NCBI GenBank assembly: GCA_002415485.1
Contig: DHYU01000082.1
Location: forward strand, 1-11,912
DNA: 11,912 nt
Direction: 5' to 3'
From: Proteobacteria bacterium UBA5122
Lineage (GTDB): Bacteria; Pseudomonadota; Gammaproteobacteria; Tenderiales; Tenderiaceae
Below are positions 1-6,748 of this stretch, in pieces. Under the pieces are notes generated by a model. That model was given only the letters and a program-made list of their open reading frames with translations, had not been told where the DNA came from and ran no database searches. Position 1 is the first letter of the stretch; each line of letters opens with the position of its first letter. The translations under genes were made by a program, and so were the position numbers.

Positions 1-1538
1 ATCTTCTTGTCGCGGCAGAGGATGGTCAACAGACGTACATAGGCCATCGTGGTCGACATCTCTTTGTCACCACTGCCCTTGAGCAACACATCAAACGCCG
101 ACAGGTCTGGCACCTCGAGCGGTGCAGCGCTGTGGTTGCGCGTTGGCAGATAACCGCCCAGTTCCTTGCGGCGGGCGTGCATGTATTGCATCTCGGGGCT
201 GTCGGCCGCAGGTTTGTAGTATTTACCGGCAGCGGCGTCTTCATCGCTCAACGGGATGTTGAAACGATCACGCACGTAGATCATCTCGTCATCGCCAAGC
301 TTCTTCTGTGAGTGCGTGCGGTTCTGTGCTTCACCGGCCGCGCCCATGCCGTAACCCTTGACGGTGTGCGCCAGGATTACAGTCGGCTGGTCATTGGTGT
401 TGACCGCTTGGTGATAGGCTGCATAGACCTTGTGCGGGTCGTGGCCACCACGGTTCAGGCGCCAGATGTCATCATCCGACATCTTCGACACCATCTCCTT
501 CAACTCAGGATACTTGCCGAAGAAGTGTTCGCGCACGTAGGCGCCGTCTTTGGCCTTGTAGTTTTGGAAGTCGCCGTCGACACATTCCATCATGCGTTGT
601 TGCAGCAGGCCGTTTTTGTCCTTGGCCAACAACGGGTCCCAATAAGAACCCCACAGCACCTTGACTACATTCCAGCCAGCGCCACGGAACATGGCTTCCA
701 GCTCTTGTACGATCTTGCCGTTACCACGTACCGGGCCGTCGAGACGTTGCAGGTTACAGTTGACAACCCACACCAGGTTGTCCAGTTTCTCACGCGAGGC
801 CAGCGAGATCGCGCCGAGAGATTCTGGCTCGTCGGTCTCACCGTCACCAAGGAAGGCCCAGACCTTGCGCGTCTTGGTATCGGCCAGACCACGGTCCTGC
901 AGATACTTCATGAAACGCGCCTGATAGATCGACATGATCGGGCCGAGGCCCATCGATACGGTGGGGAACTGCCAGAAATCGGGCATCAGGTGCGGATGCG
1001 GGTAAGACGACAGACCGTTGCCATCAACCTCCTGACGGAAGTTGTCCAGCTGCGCCTCGCTCAAACGACCTTCGAGGAAGGCGCGGGCGTAGGTGCCGGG
1101 CGAGGCATGGCCTTGTGAATAGATCAGGTCGCCGCCGTGCTCGTGGCTCGGCGCACGCCAGAAGTGGTTGAAACCGATGTCGTACAACACCGCCGCCGAG
1201 GCGAAGGTCGCGATGTGACCGCCCAGCTCCGAGGCCTTGCGGTTGGCCTTGACCACCATCGCCACCGCATTCCAGCGGATGTAAGAGCGGATGCGGTCTT
1301 CCAGCGCCATATCGGCATGGGCCGGCATCGGTTGCTCCAGGTGGGGCGGGATGGTGTTTACGTAGGCTGTATTGGCCGAGTACGGCAGGTTGGCCCCGCT
1401 GCGGCGGGCCTTGTCGACCATTTGTTCTAATAGATAGTGGGCGCGTTCTACGCCTTCGTGTTCGATCACCGCCTCCAGGGCGTCGATCCATTCCTGGGTC
1501 TCGATATTATCGATGTCCATCAACGTGTTTTGAGACAT
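1..1538 (-). CDS. aceE: Pyruvate dehydrogenase E1 component, homodimeric type (partial, C-terminus off window)
   Basis: Thiamine-diphosphate enzyme that decarboxylates pyruvate and acetylates the lipoyl groups of AceF in the pyruvate dehydrogenase complex (cytoplasm). About 512 codons are visible; E. coli AceE, recalled as 887 aa, would put the remaining ~40% beyond position 1. The reading frame is open throughout. Recognised motifs are GGHIAT with His108 and QGHASPG with His144 (equivalents of the two active-site histidines of E. coli E1p), then GLSSYPHPHLMPDFWQFP, and the ThDP/Mg motif starting GDGETDEPES at residues 231-234 and continuing through NCNLQRLDGP. The ATG at 1538 is preceded by AAGAGG (1547-1552) at 8 nt spacing, a good ribosome binding site. 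The N-terminus (MSQNTLMDIDNIETQEW) aligns with the family start. It has its own promoter (1669-1697) and is separated from pgi by a terminator, so it is an independent unit. aceF and lpd would be expected downstream, outside the window. Confidence 0.97.
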   Translation of the reverse strand, partial: MSQNTLMDIDNIETQEWIDALEAVIEHEGVERAHYLLEQMVDKARRSGANLPYSANTAYVNTIPPHLEQPMPAHADMALEDRIRSYIRWNAVAMVVKANRKASELGGHIATFASAAVLYDIGFNHFWRAPSHEHGGDLIYSQGHASPGTYARAFLEGRLSEAQLDNFRQEVDGNGLSSYPHPHLMPDFWQFPTVSMGLGPIMSIYQARFMKYLQDRGLADTKTRKVWAFLGDGETDEPESLGAISLASREKLDNLVWVVNCNLQRLDGPVRGNGKIVQELEAMFRGAGWNVVKVLWGSYWDPLLAKDKNGLLQQRMMECVDGDFQNYKAKDGAYVREHFFGKYPELKEMVSKMSDDDIWRLNRGGHDPHKVYAAYHQAVNTNDQPTVILAHTVKGYGMGAAGEAQNRTHSQKKLGDDEMIYVRDRFNIPLSDEDAAAGKYYKPAADSPEMQYMHARRKELGGYLPTRNHSAAPLEVPDLSAFDVLLKGSGDKEMSTTMAYVRLLTILCRDKK

Positions 1539-1556
1539 GTATCCAACCTCTTGATG

Positions 1557-1594
1557 AAAAAATTCGTGGTTCCCGCCCGCGCACCACTGGCGCG
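1557..1594 (-). other. aceE leader with two mutually exclusive hairpins
   Basis: In the inferred aceE leader, CGCGC/GCGCG (1590-1594 with 1578-1582, 7-nt loop) can form one hairpin. GTGGT/ACCAC (1583-1587 with 1566-1570) can form another. They cannot coexist, because one arm of the second is the loop of the first. The second is followed on the minus strand by GAA and six T (1562-1557), just before the ribosome binding site. The geometry resembles an attenuator, but the stems are only 5 bp, so this may be chance. Confidence 0.25.
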
Positions 1595-1668
1595 TTAAAA
1601 TTATTTGCCTTTATGAAACAGTCAATTACTTCAAAGGCACTGGCAAATTCGGGCCTGGGAAAAGGCGC

Positions 1669-1697
1669 ATAATGGTGTCTGAGACCTATCCCGTCAA
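1669..1697 (-). promoter_or_regulatory. Predicted sigma70 promoter of aceE
   Basis: Read on the minus strand, TTGACG (1697-1692, 5/6 match to the -35 consensus) is followed after 17 bp by CATTAT (1674-1669, 4/6 match to the -10 consensus). Transcription would start near 1662, giving a leader of about 124 nt before the aceE ATG. It is the best hexamer pair I found in this gap, and an 18-bp palindrome ends 3 bp upstream of the -35. Position and spacing are seen in the sequence; promoter activity is inferred. Confidence 0.6.
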
Positions 1698-1700
1698 GTT

Positions 1701-1718
1701 TTTAGTTGCGCAACTAAA
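1701..1718. promoter_or_regulatory. 18-bp perfect palindrome, candidate operator for aceE
   Basis: TTTAGTTGCGCAACTAAA is a perfect inverted repeat with no spacer. It lies 3 bp upstream of the predicted aceE -35 hexamer, centred about 47 bp before the inferred start site, as expected of a dimeric regulator site. A weaker ATTTG-AC-CAAAT element sits further upstream at 1727-1738. The palindrome does not match the E. coli PdhR site as I recall it (ATTGGT-N3-ACCAAT); its even-centred form is compatible with GntR- or MarR-type regulators, but I cannot name one. The rest of the gap, roughly 1739-1842, shows nothing I can interpret. Confidence 0.5.
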
Positions 1719-1842
1719 TTTCCAATATTTGACCAAATTCATAGAGTTCCGCCACATTCACAGGCCATCAGCTCCCTCCCGCCTCACCTAAAGCCGCTGC
1801 ACTTCCAGCTCGACAGACGCGCATGCCAAATATTCACGACAT

Positions 1843-1875
1843 AAAAAAGGCGCGAACCCAGCCGGGTCCGCGCCT
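1843..1875 (-). terminator. Rho-independent terminator of the gnd-zwf-pgi unit
   Basis: On the minus strand a hairpin made of AGGCGCG/CGCGCCT (1869-1875 with 1848-1854), one mismatch, then ACCC/GGGT (1864-1867 with 1856-1859) and a 4-nt loop is followed directly by six T (1848-1843). It begins 24 bases after the pgi stop. It is a textbook intrinsic terminator and separates pgi from aceE, which is transcribed in the same direction. Confidence 0.92.
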
Positions 1876-1898
1876 GTTTAAACAACCGTGCGTTCGAT

Positions 1899-3536
1899 TT
1901 AGAACGAACGCCGATCCTTATAAAAATTGATCAGGCCGTTGGTGGACGCATCATGTTTGGTCGCCGGTGCATCGGTGTCCAGGTCCTCCAGGATCACATT
2001 CGCCAATTGTTTGCCCAGCTCCACGCCCATCTGGTCGAAGGAGTTGATACCCCAGATGATGCCCTGCACGAAGATCTTGTGTTCGTACATCGCGATCAGG
2101 CTACCCATGGTCTTGGGGTCCAGGCGTTGGAACAGAATTGAATTGGTCGGACGATTACCATCGAACTCCATGTGTTTGACCAGCTCTTCACAGCGGGCAC
2201 CTGTCACGCCTTTGGCCTCCAGCTCGGCGCGCACCTCATCACGTGACTTGCCACGCATCAAGGCCTCGGTTTGGGCAAAGAAGTTGGAGATCAGGATCGC
2301 GTGATGTTCACCGAGTGGATTCTGCGCCTCAACCCCGGCCAGAAAATCTGCCGGGATCAGCTTGGTACCCTGATGCACCAACTGGAAGAACGCATGCTGA
2401 CCATTGGTGCCGGGTTTACCCCAGATGATCGGTCCCGTGGAATAATCCACACGATTGCCGTCACGGTCGGTCTGTTTGCCGTTACTCTCCATATCGCCCT
2501 GCTGCAGATAGGCGGGCAGTTCATAGAGATATTGATCGTAGGGAAAGATGGCGTAACTATCGGCATCAAAGAAGTTGTTGTACCAAACGCCGAGCATGCC
2601 CATCAGCACCGGGATATTTTGCTCCAGCGGTGCATTACGAAAGTGCTCATCCATCTCATGCGCGCCACGCAACATCGCTTCAAAGTGCTGCATACCGATA
2701 AACAGCGCAATCGACAGACCGATGGCGCTCCACAACGAATAACGACCACCGACCCAGTCCCACATCTCGAACATGTTTTCGGTATCGATACCGAACTCAC
2801 TGACCGCCTTGGTGTTGTTCGAAACCGCGACAAAGTGTTTGGCCACCGCGCGCTTGTCACCCATCGCGTGCAACAACCACTCACGCGCAGAGCGGGCGTT
2901 GACGATGGTCTCTTGCGTGTTAAAGCTCTTGGAGGCGACGATGAACAAGGTGGTCTCCGGGTTCAGTCCACGCAAGGTCTCCACCAACTGCGTATCGTCG
3001 ACGTTGGAGACAAAGTGCGCCTTCAAGGCCCAGTCGCTATAGGGGCGCAAGGCCTCGCAGACCATCTTCGGCCCCAGGTCAGAACCACCGATACCGATAT
3101 TGACCACATCGGTAATCCGTTTGCCGGTAAAGCCCAACCAGCGACCGGTACGCACCGCCTCTGAGAAGCGGCGCATCTTTTCGAGCACCGAATTCACATC
3201 CGGCATGATGTCGTGGCCATCGACATAGATCGGGCGGTTACTGCGATTACGCAGCGCCACATGCAAGGCCGCGCGTTGTTCGGTGAAGTTGACCTTGTCA
3301 CCCTTGAACATGCGCGCCGTCCAGCCACTGACATCGCGGGCCCGCGCCAGGTCCATCAACAGCTTCATCGTCTCATCGGTAATACGGTTCTTTGAATAAT
3401 CGAACAGGATATTACTGAAGAGGATGGAGAAACGCTTGAAGCGATCCGGCTCGCTCTCAAACATATCCCGCATGTGTAATTGATCAATCTCCTCTCGGTG
3501 TGCTTCTAATGCTTTCCAGGCTGGCGAATTAATCAC
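1899..3536 (-). CDS. pgi: Glucose-6-phosphate isomerase
   Basis: Interconverts glucose-6-phosphate and fructose-6-phosphate in the cytoplasm, linking glycolysis/gluconeogenesis with the pentose phosphate pathway and glycogen synthesis. It is 545 aa, close to E. coli Pgi. Both family signatures are present: DWVGGRYSLWSAIG (260-273) and FDQMGVELGKQLA (500-512). Catalytic residues expected from the family are Glu350 in QQGDMESNGK, His381 in NGQHAFFQ and Lys509 in VELGKQ. The sugar-phosphate site NIGIGGSDLG is at 146-155. The start is GTG at 3536: a TAG stop lies in frame a few codons upstream, GGAGAG (3543-3548) sits at 6 nt spacing, and the residues before the first internal ATG (Met22) align with the E. 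coli N-terminus. It is last in a minus-strand unit, 68 bases after the zwf stop and before the terminator at 1843-1875. Confidence 0.97.
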   Translation of the reverse strand: MINSPAWKALEAHREEIDQLHMRDMFESEPDRFKRFSILFSNILFDYSKNRITDETMKLLMDLARARDVSGWTARMFKGDKVNFTEQRAALHVALRNRSNRPIYVDGHDIMPDVNSVLEKMRRFSEAVRTGRWLGFTGKRITDVVNIGIGGSDLGPKMVCEALRPYSDWALKAHFVSNVDDTQLVETLRGLNPETTLFIVASKSFNTQETIVNARSAREWLLHAMGDKRAVAKHFVAVSNNTKAVSEFGIDTENMFEMWDWVGGRYSLWSAIGLSIALFIGMQHFEAMLRGAHEMDEHFRNAPLEQNIPVLMGMLGVWYNNFFDADSYAIFPYDQYLYELPAYLQQGDMESNGKQTDRDGNRVDYSTGPIIWGKPGTNGQHAFFQLVHQGTKLIPADFLAGVEAQNPLGEHHAILISNFFAQTEALMRGKSRDEVRAELEAKGVTGARCEELVKHMEFDGNRPTNSILFQRLDPKTMGSLIAMYEHKIFVQGIIWGINSFDQMGVELGKQLANVILEDLDTDAPATKHDASTNGLINFYKDRRSF

Positions 3537-3575
3537 GCGCTGCTCTCCATACTATGACTGCGTTTGGCAAGACGT

Positions 3576-3594
3576 CGGCGACTCAGTGTCGCCG
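3576..3594. promoter_or_regulatory. RegA-box-like inverted repeat between zwf and pgi
   Basis: The 68-base zwf-pgi spacer contains a 7-bp inverted repeat, CGGCGAC / GTCGCCG, around a 5-nt centre. The inner part is GCGAC-N5-GTCGC (3578-3592), the same half-sites and spacing as the element upstream of regB at 8076-8090. It could be a binding site for the RegA-type regulator, or simply an intercistronic mRNA hairpin in the operon transcript. No T-run follows on the minus strand, so it is not a terminator for zwf. I see no convincing -10 between it and the pgi ribosome binding site. Confidence 0.45.
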
Positions 3595-3604
3595 TTTTAT
3601 CACG

Positions 3605-5116
3605 TCAAAATGCCTCTGAACTGACATCACTCCCATCGACGCCCAGCGAGTGACGCCAGAACTGGTCTTCACTCTCGAACAGACGATAGGTCCCACGCGG
3701 CCCCCAACTGCCGGCCGGATAGGTATTAATAAAATCGCGTTCCATCGACCAGACCTTGAGCACCGGATCGACCACGCGCCACGCCCACTCCACCTCGTCG
3801 TAACGCAGGAACAGCGATTGATCACCGCGCATCACGTCCAGCAACAGGTCTTCATAGGCATCACCGGCCTTTTTGTCCGGCGCATGATAGCTGGCGTCGA
3901 GACTGGTCAGCCGCGTCTTCATGGTCGTGCCCTGTTCTTTGACGTTGATCTCCATCTTCAAACAATCGTTGGGCTGTATCCCCAACAACAACCAGTTGGG
4001 TTGCAGCTGATCCATCTTGGTACCACGGAACAAGTGTTGTGGCGGATGTTTAAAACGAATGCTGATCGCCGAACCGGCCTCGGCCATACGCTTGCCGGTG
4101 CGCAGATAAAACGGCACGCCCTTCCAGCGCCAGTTATCGACATACAGCTTGAGCGCGGCGTAGGTCTCAGTCGTGCTGTCTTGCGGCACATCCTCTTCTT
4201 CCAGATAACCGGGCACCGATACACCATTGACGTGGCCGCCGGTATACTGGCCGCGGAAGGCATGGGCATGCACCGCGTTTTGATGGATTGGCCGTACCGA
4301 CTTCAGCACTTTTACCTTTTCATCGCGCAACGACTGATCATCGATGCCTGCGGGTGGCTCCATCGCCACCAGGGCGAATAGCTGCATCAGATGGCTCTGG
4401 ATCATGTCGCGCAGCGCGCCTGCGCCATCGTAATAATCGGCGCGAGAGCCGATGCCGATGGTCTCGGAATGCGTGATCTGTACATGGTCGATGTAATTGC
4501 GATTCCACAGCGGTTCCAGCAACAGATTGGCAAAACGGAAGACCATGATGTTGCGCACCGTGGATTTACCCAGATAGTGATCGATGCGATAGATCTGACT
4601 TTCTTTGAGGTGTTTGGCCAGCGACTTTTGCAGTGCCTGCGCGCTCAACAGGTCATAACCAAACGGTTTTTCGATAACAACCCGACGCCAGCCGTGGGCC
4701 TCGTTCAACAAACCGTGCGTCCCCAGCTTGTCGATCACCATGCCAAATTCAGCGGGGCGGATCGACATATAAAACTGCGCATTGGCGCTACAGACCTCAT
4801 CATGACAGAGCTTGTCATGCAGCGCCTGATAAGATGCATCGTCCTGCAAATCGCCTTGAAAGTATTGCAGCTTGGCGCAAAAGCGCGAGAAGGCTTCCTG
4901 ATTTAAACCCTTCGGATACTTGGCCTCGAGCATGGCCGTCACCTCGGCCAGCCATTCCTCTTGCGTCCACGGACGACGACCAAAGGCGATAATCGTGACG
5001 CCTTCAGGCAGTCGTCCTTCGTTTTCGAGCTGATACAGGGCAGGCATCAACTTCACTCGCGACAGGTTGCCTGTCGCGCCGAAGATCACGATCGAACACG
5101 GATGCGGTTTACTCAT
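3605..5116 (-). CDS. zwf: Glucose-6-phosphate 1-dehydrogenase
   Basis: First step of the oxidative pentose phosphate and Entner-Doudoroff routes: oxidises glucose-6-phosphate to 6-phosphogluconolactone with reduction of NADP+ (or NAD+). It is 503 aa, normal for the family. The Rossmann motif is FGATGNLSRVKLMPAL (12-27), EKPFG is at 149-153, and the active-site signature RIDHYLGK is at 177-184, with Asp179 and His180. The likely catalytic base is His242 in RDMIQSHL. Two small departures from the usual consensus are visible: GATGN where GxxGD is more common, and LGKS where LGKE is common. The ATG at 5116 lies 4 nt after the gnd stop, so translational coupling is likely; no strong ribosome binding site of its own is seen. 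No 6-phosphogluconolactonase gene (pgl) is present between zwf and its neighbours. A 21-nt inverted repeat lies within the first 20 codons (5058-5078). Confidence 0.97.
   Translation of the reverse strand: MSKPHPCSIVIFGATGNLSRVKLMPALYQLENEGRLPEGVTIIAFGRRPWTQEEWLAEVTAMLEAKYPKGLNQEAFSRFCAKLQYFQGDLQDDASYQALHDKLCHDEVCSANAQFYMSIRPAEFGMVIDKLGTHGLLNEAHGWRRVVIEKPFGYDLLSAQALQKSLAKHLKESQIYRIDHYLGKSTVRNIMVFRFANLLLEPLWNRNYIDHVQITHSETIGIGSRADYYDGAGALRDMIQSHLMQLFALVAMEPPAGIDDQSLRDEKVKVLKSVRPIHQNAVHAHAFRGQYTGGHVNGVSVPGYLEEEDVPQDSTTETYAALKLYVDNWRWKGVPFYLRTGKRMAEAGSAISIRFKHPPQHLFRGTKMDQLQPNWLLLGIQPNDCLKMEINVKEQGTTMKTRLTSLDASYHAPDKKAGDAYEDLLLDVMRGDQSLFLRYDEVEWAWRVVDPVLKVWSMERDFINTYPAGSWGPRGTYRLFESEDQFWRHSLGVDGSDVSSEAF
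5058..5078. repeat. Perfect 9-bp-arm inverted repeat inside the zwf N-terminal coding region
   Basis: Arms CGCGACAGG and CCTGTCGCG flank a 3-nt centre (TTG) within zwf codons 13-20, the segment encoding the end of the GATGNLSR motif. In mRNA it would form a stable hairpin about 40 nt after the zwf start codon. It also contains GCGAC and GTCGC half-sites, but 9 bp apart instead of the 5 bp of the two intergenic boxes. Regulatory meaning is unknown. Confidence 0.5.
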
Positions 5117-5120
5117 GGTG

Positions 5121-6035
5121 TTATTCGCCTGCCTTCTTCACCGCATGGCCGCCGAAGGCATTACGCATCATCGACAACAGTTTGAAGTCGTAACCTTCCT
5201 GATCCTGACTGGTGAAACGCATGCTCATCGCCAGACTCAACACCGGCGCCGCCGTGCCCTGATCGATCGACTCAATCACCGTCCAACGGCCTTCACCGGA
5301 ATCCGGCACATAGGGCGCGATATCTTTCAATTTTTGATCTTGTTTCAACGCATCGGCGGTCAGGTCCAACAACCAGCTGCGCACCACCGAGCTGTGACGC
5401 CACAACTCTGAGATTTGCGCCAGGTCGAGGTTGAACTCCTCTTTGCCCTTCATCAGCGCAAAGCCTTCGGCCATCGCCTGCATCATGCCGTATTCGATCC
5501 CGTTGTGGATCATCTTGGTGAAGTGTCCGGCACCCACGGGGCCGACGTGCGCCCAGCCGCGATCGACGCCCGGCGCCAGCACCTTCAGCGCTGGCTCGAC
5601 ATGGGCGACGGCGTCTTTAGTGCCACCGACCATCAAACAATACCCATTGTCCAAGCCCCAAATACCGCCTGAGGTGCCGGAGTCGACATAACCGATCCCG
5701 TGCTGCGTCAGCATCGTGCCGCGACGTTGGCTATCGTGATAATTCGAGTTGCCGCCATCGACGATGACATCACCTTGTTCAAGGATGTCGATCAGCTCGT
5801 TGATCGCCGCCTCGGTCGGCTCACCGGAAGGCAACATCAACCACACCACGCGCGGCGCAGTGAGCTTTTCCACCGCATCACGCAATGACGTCGCCGGGAT
5901 CATGCCCTCTTCCTTGGCCAGGCTGTTGACGATATCCGCCGAGCGGTTATAACCCACCACTTCGATGCCACCCCGGCACAGACGGCGCGCCATGTTGCCG
6001 CCCATTTTTCCCAACCCGATTAACGCCATGCGCAT
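5121..6035 (-). CDS. gnd: 6-phosphogluconate dehydrogenase, decarboxylating, short form
   Basis: Oxidatively decarboxylates 6-phosphogluconate to ribulose-5-phosphate, producing NAD(P)H. It is 304 aa, the short family (about 300 aa, GntZ/YqeC-like) rather than the ~468-aa E. coli Gnd. The nucleotide-binding motif GLGKMG is at 7-12, with NRS (30-32) at the end of the second strand. Other motifs are DGGNSNY (93-99), the substrate-binding DSGTSGG (118-124), and HFTKMIHNGIEY (171-182) with the likely catalytic Lys174 and Glu181. I chose the ATG at 6035 because AGGAGA lies 7 nt upstream and the protein then begins MRMALIGLGKMG. The longer frame from 6101 adds 22 residues unlike the family and lacks this support. 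Short-form enzymes are often NAD+-dependent, but the Arg after Asn resembles the NADP-binding loop of E. coli Gnd, so the cofactor is uncertain. It is first in gnd-zwf-pgi, 143 bases after regA. Confidence 0.93.
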   Translation of the reverse strand: MRMALIGLGKMGGNMARRLCRGGIEVVGYNRSADIVNSLAKEEGMIPATSLRDAVEKLTAPRVVWLMLPSGEPTEAAINELIDILEQGDVIVDGGNSNYHDSQRRGTMLTQHGIGYVDSGTSGGIWGLDNGYCLMVGGTKDAVAHVEPALKVLAPGVDRGWAHVGPVGAGHFTKMIHNGIEYGMMQAMAEGFALMKGKEEFNLDLAQISELWRHSSVVRSWLLDLTADALKQDQKLKDIAPYVPDSGEGRWTVIESIDQGTAAPVLSLAMSMRFTSQDQEGYDFKLLSMMRNAFGGHAVKKAGE

Positions 6036-6057
6036 GTTATGTTCTCCTGAAATCGAT

Positions 6058-6084
6058 TCATCCGGGCCATCTATGGCCGGATGA
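6058..6084 (-). other. Hairpin in the gnd leader
   Basis: TCATCC/GGATGA (6058-6063 with 6079-6084) and GGCCAT/ATGGCC (6065-6070 with 6073-6078), with one bulged base (6064), form a strong hairpin about 23-49 nt before the gnd start codon. On the minus strand it is preceded, not followed, by a T-run (6091-6086), so it is not a terminator for regA. It may be a leader structure or an operator. The stretch between it and the regA stop has a possible -10 (TATCAT, 6117-6112, minus strand) but no good -35, so I do not call a gnd promoter. Confidence 0.5.
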
Positions 6085-6178
6085 CAAAAAATGTGTGCCA
6101 CTACTTTTACAATGATAACGCAGATGCAGGCCTCAGAATCGACTCACAATCGATATTCTTTACTGCCTTCAAGAAAAA

Positions 6179-6748
6179 CTACTGTTTAACCGGCCGCTTT
6201 TGCAATTTACGCTGCAGGGTGCGTCGATGCATGCCCAAACGACGCGCCGCCTCGGAAATATTGCCGTCGACCTCGGCCAACACCTTCTGGATGTGCTCCC
6301 ATTCCAAACGACGCACCGACATCGGTTGCTCGCCCACGCCGACCGAGGCATCCCCCTCGTCTTTATGCAGCGCGGCCACCACCTCATCGGCATCCGAGGG
6401 TTTGGCCAGATAATGCAAGGCGCCGAGCTTGATCGCCTCGACCGCCGTGGCGATGCTGGCATACCCGGTCAGAACCACGGTCCGCGTCACCGGATTATGT
6501 TCGTGTAAATATTGCACCAGCGTTAAACCTGAATCACCGGGCATGTTCAGATCGACGACCGCGTACTCCGGAAACTCCTCTTCACAGATCAACACCGCAG
6601 CCGCCACATCGTGCGCCACGCTGACCTCATAACCACGCCGGGTCAGGGCCTTGGCCAACACCAGACAAAATACCTCGTCATCATCGACCAGCAACAGACT
6701 CGGCAGCGTCGTCTCCAGCTGCGCATCATCGTGATTCATCTCACTCAT
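6179..6748 (-). CDS. regA: Redox response regulator, RegA/PrrA/RoxR family
   Basis: Cytoplasmic DNA-binding response regulator, partner of the kinase encoded just upstream. It is 189 aa. The receiver domain spans about 16-128, with the acidic pocket VDDDE (21-25), phospho-acceptor Asp66 in VVDLNMPG, Thr94 in VLTGYAS and Lys116 in LAKP. After a short linker a Fis-type helix-turn-helix (about 162-183) carries GNISEAARRLGMHRRTLQRK, the near-invariant recognition helix of the RegA/PrrA/ActR/RoxR family. Its ATG overlaps the kinase stop (ATGA), a standard sign of translational coupling. In relatives it controls respiration, carbon fixation, nitrogen fixation and hydrogen use according to redox state. 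The targets here are unknown, but candidate binding boxes are at 8076-8090 and 3578-3592. No terminator is visible between it and gnd. Confidence 0.95.
   Translation of the reverse strand: MSEMNHDDAQLETTLPSLLLVDDDEVFCLVLAKALTRRGYEVSVAHDVAAAVLICEEEFPEYAVVDLNMPGDSGLTLVQYLHEHNPVTRTVVLTGYASIATAVEAIKLGALHYLAKPSDADEVVAALHKDEGDASVGVGEQPMSVRRLEWEHIQKVLAEVDGNISEAARRLGMHRRTLQRKLQKRPVKQ

Noticed and set aside
312..1118. 268-codon plus-strand frame opposite aceE
   Set aside because: The opposite strand encodes AceE with all expected motifs; this frame shows no family resemblance.
2271..3164. 297-codon plus-strand frame opposite pgi
   Set aside because: Shadow of pgi; no motif, no plausible ribosome binding site or neighbours.
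3576..3600. Plus-strand intrinsic terminator (hairpin followed by TTTT)
   Set aside because: No plus-strand gene lies upstream to terminate; the T-run is short. Better read as a RegA-like site or an intercistronic hairpin on the minus-strand transcript.
6036..6101. N-terminal extension of Gnd from an upstream ATG at 6101
   Set aside because: It would place coding sequence through the leader hairpin and the AGGAGA ribosome binding site, and the added residues do not resemble the family.
6085..6178. gnd promoter with TATCAT as -10
   Set aside because: No acceptable -35 at 16-18 bp; mentioned only as a possibility.
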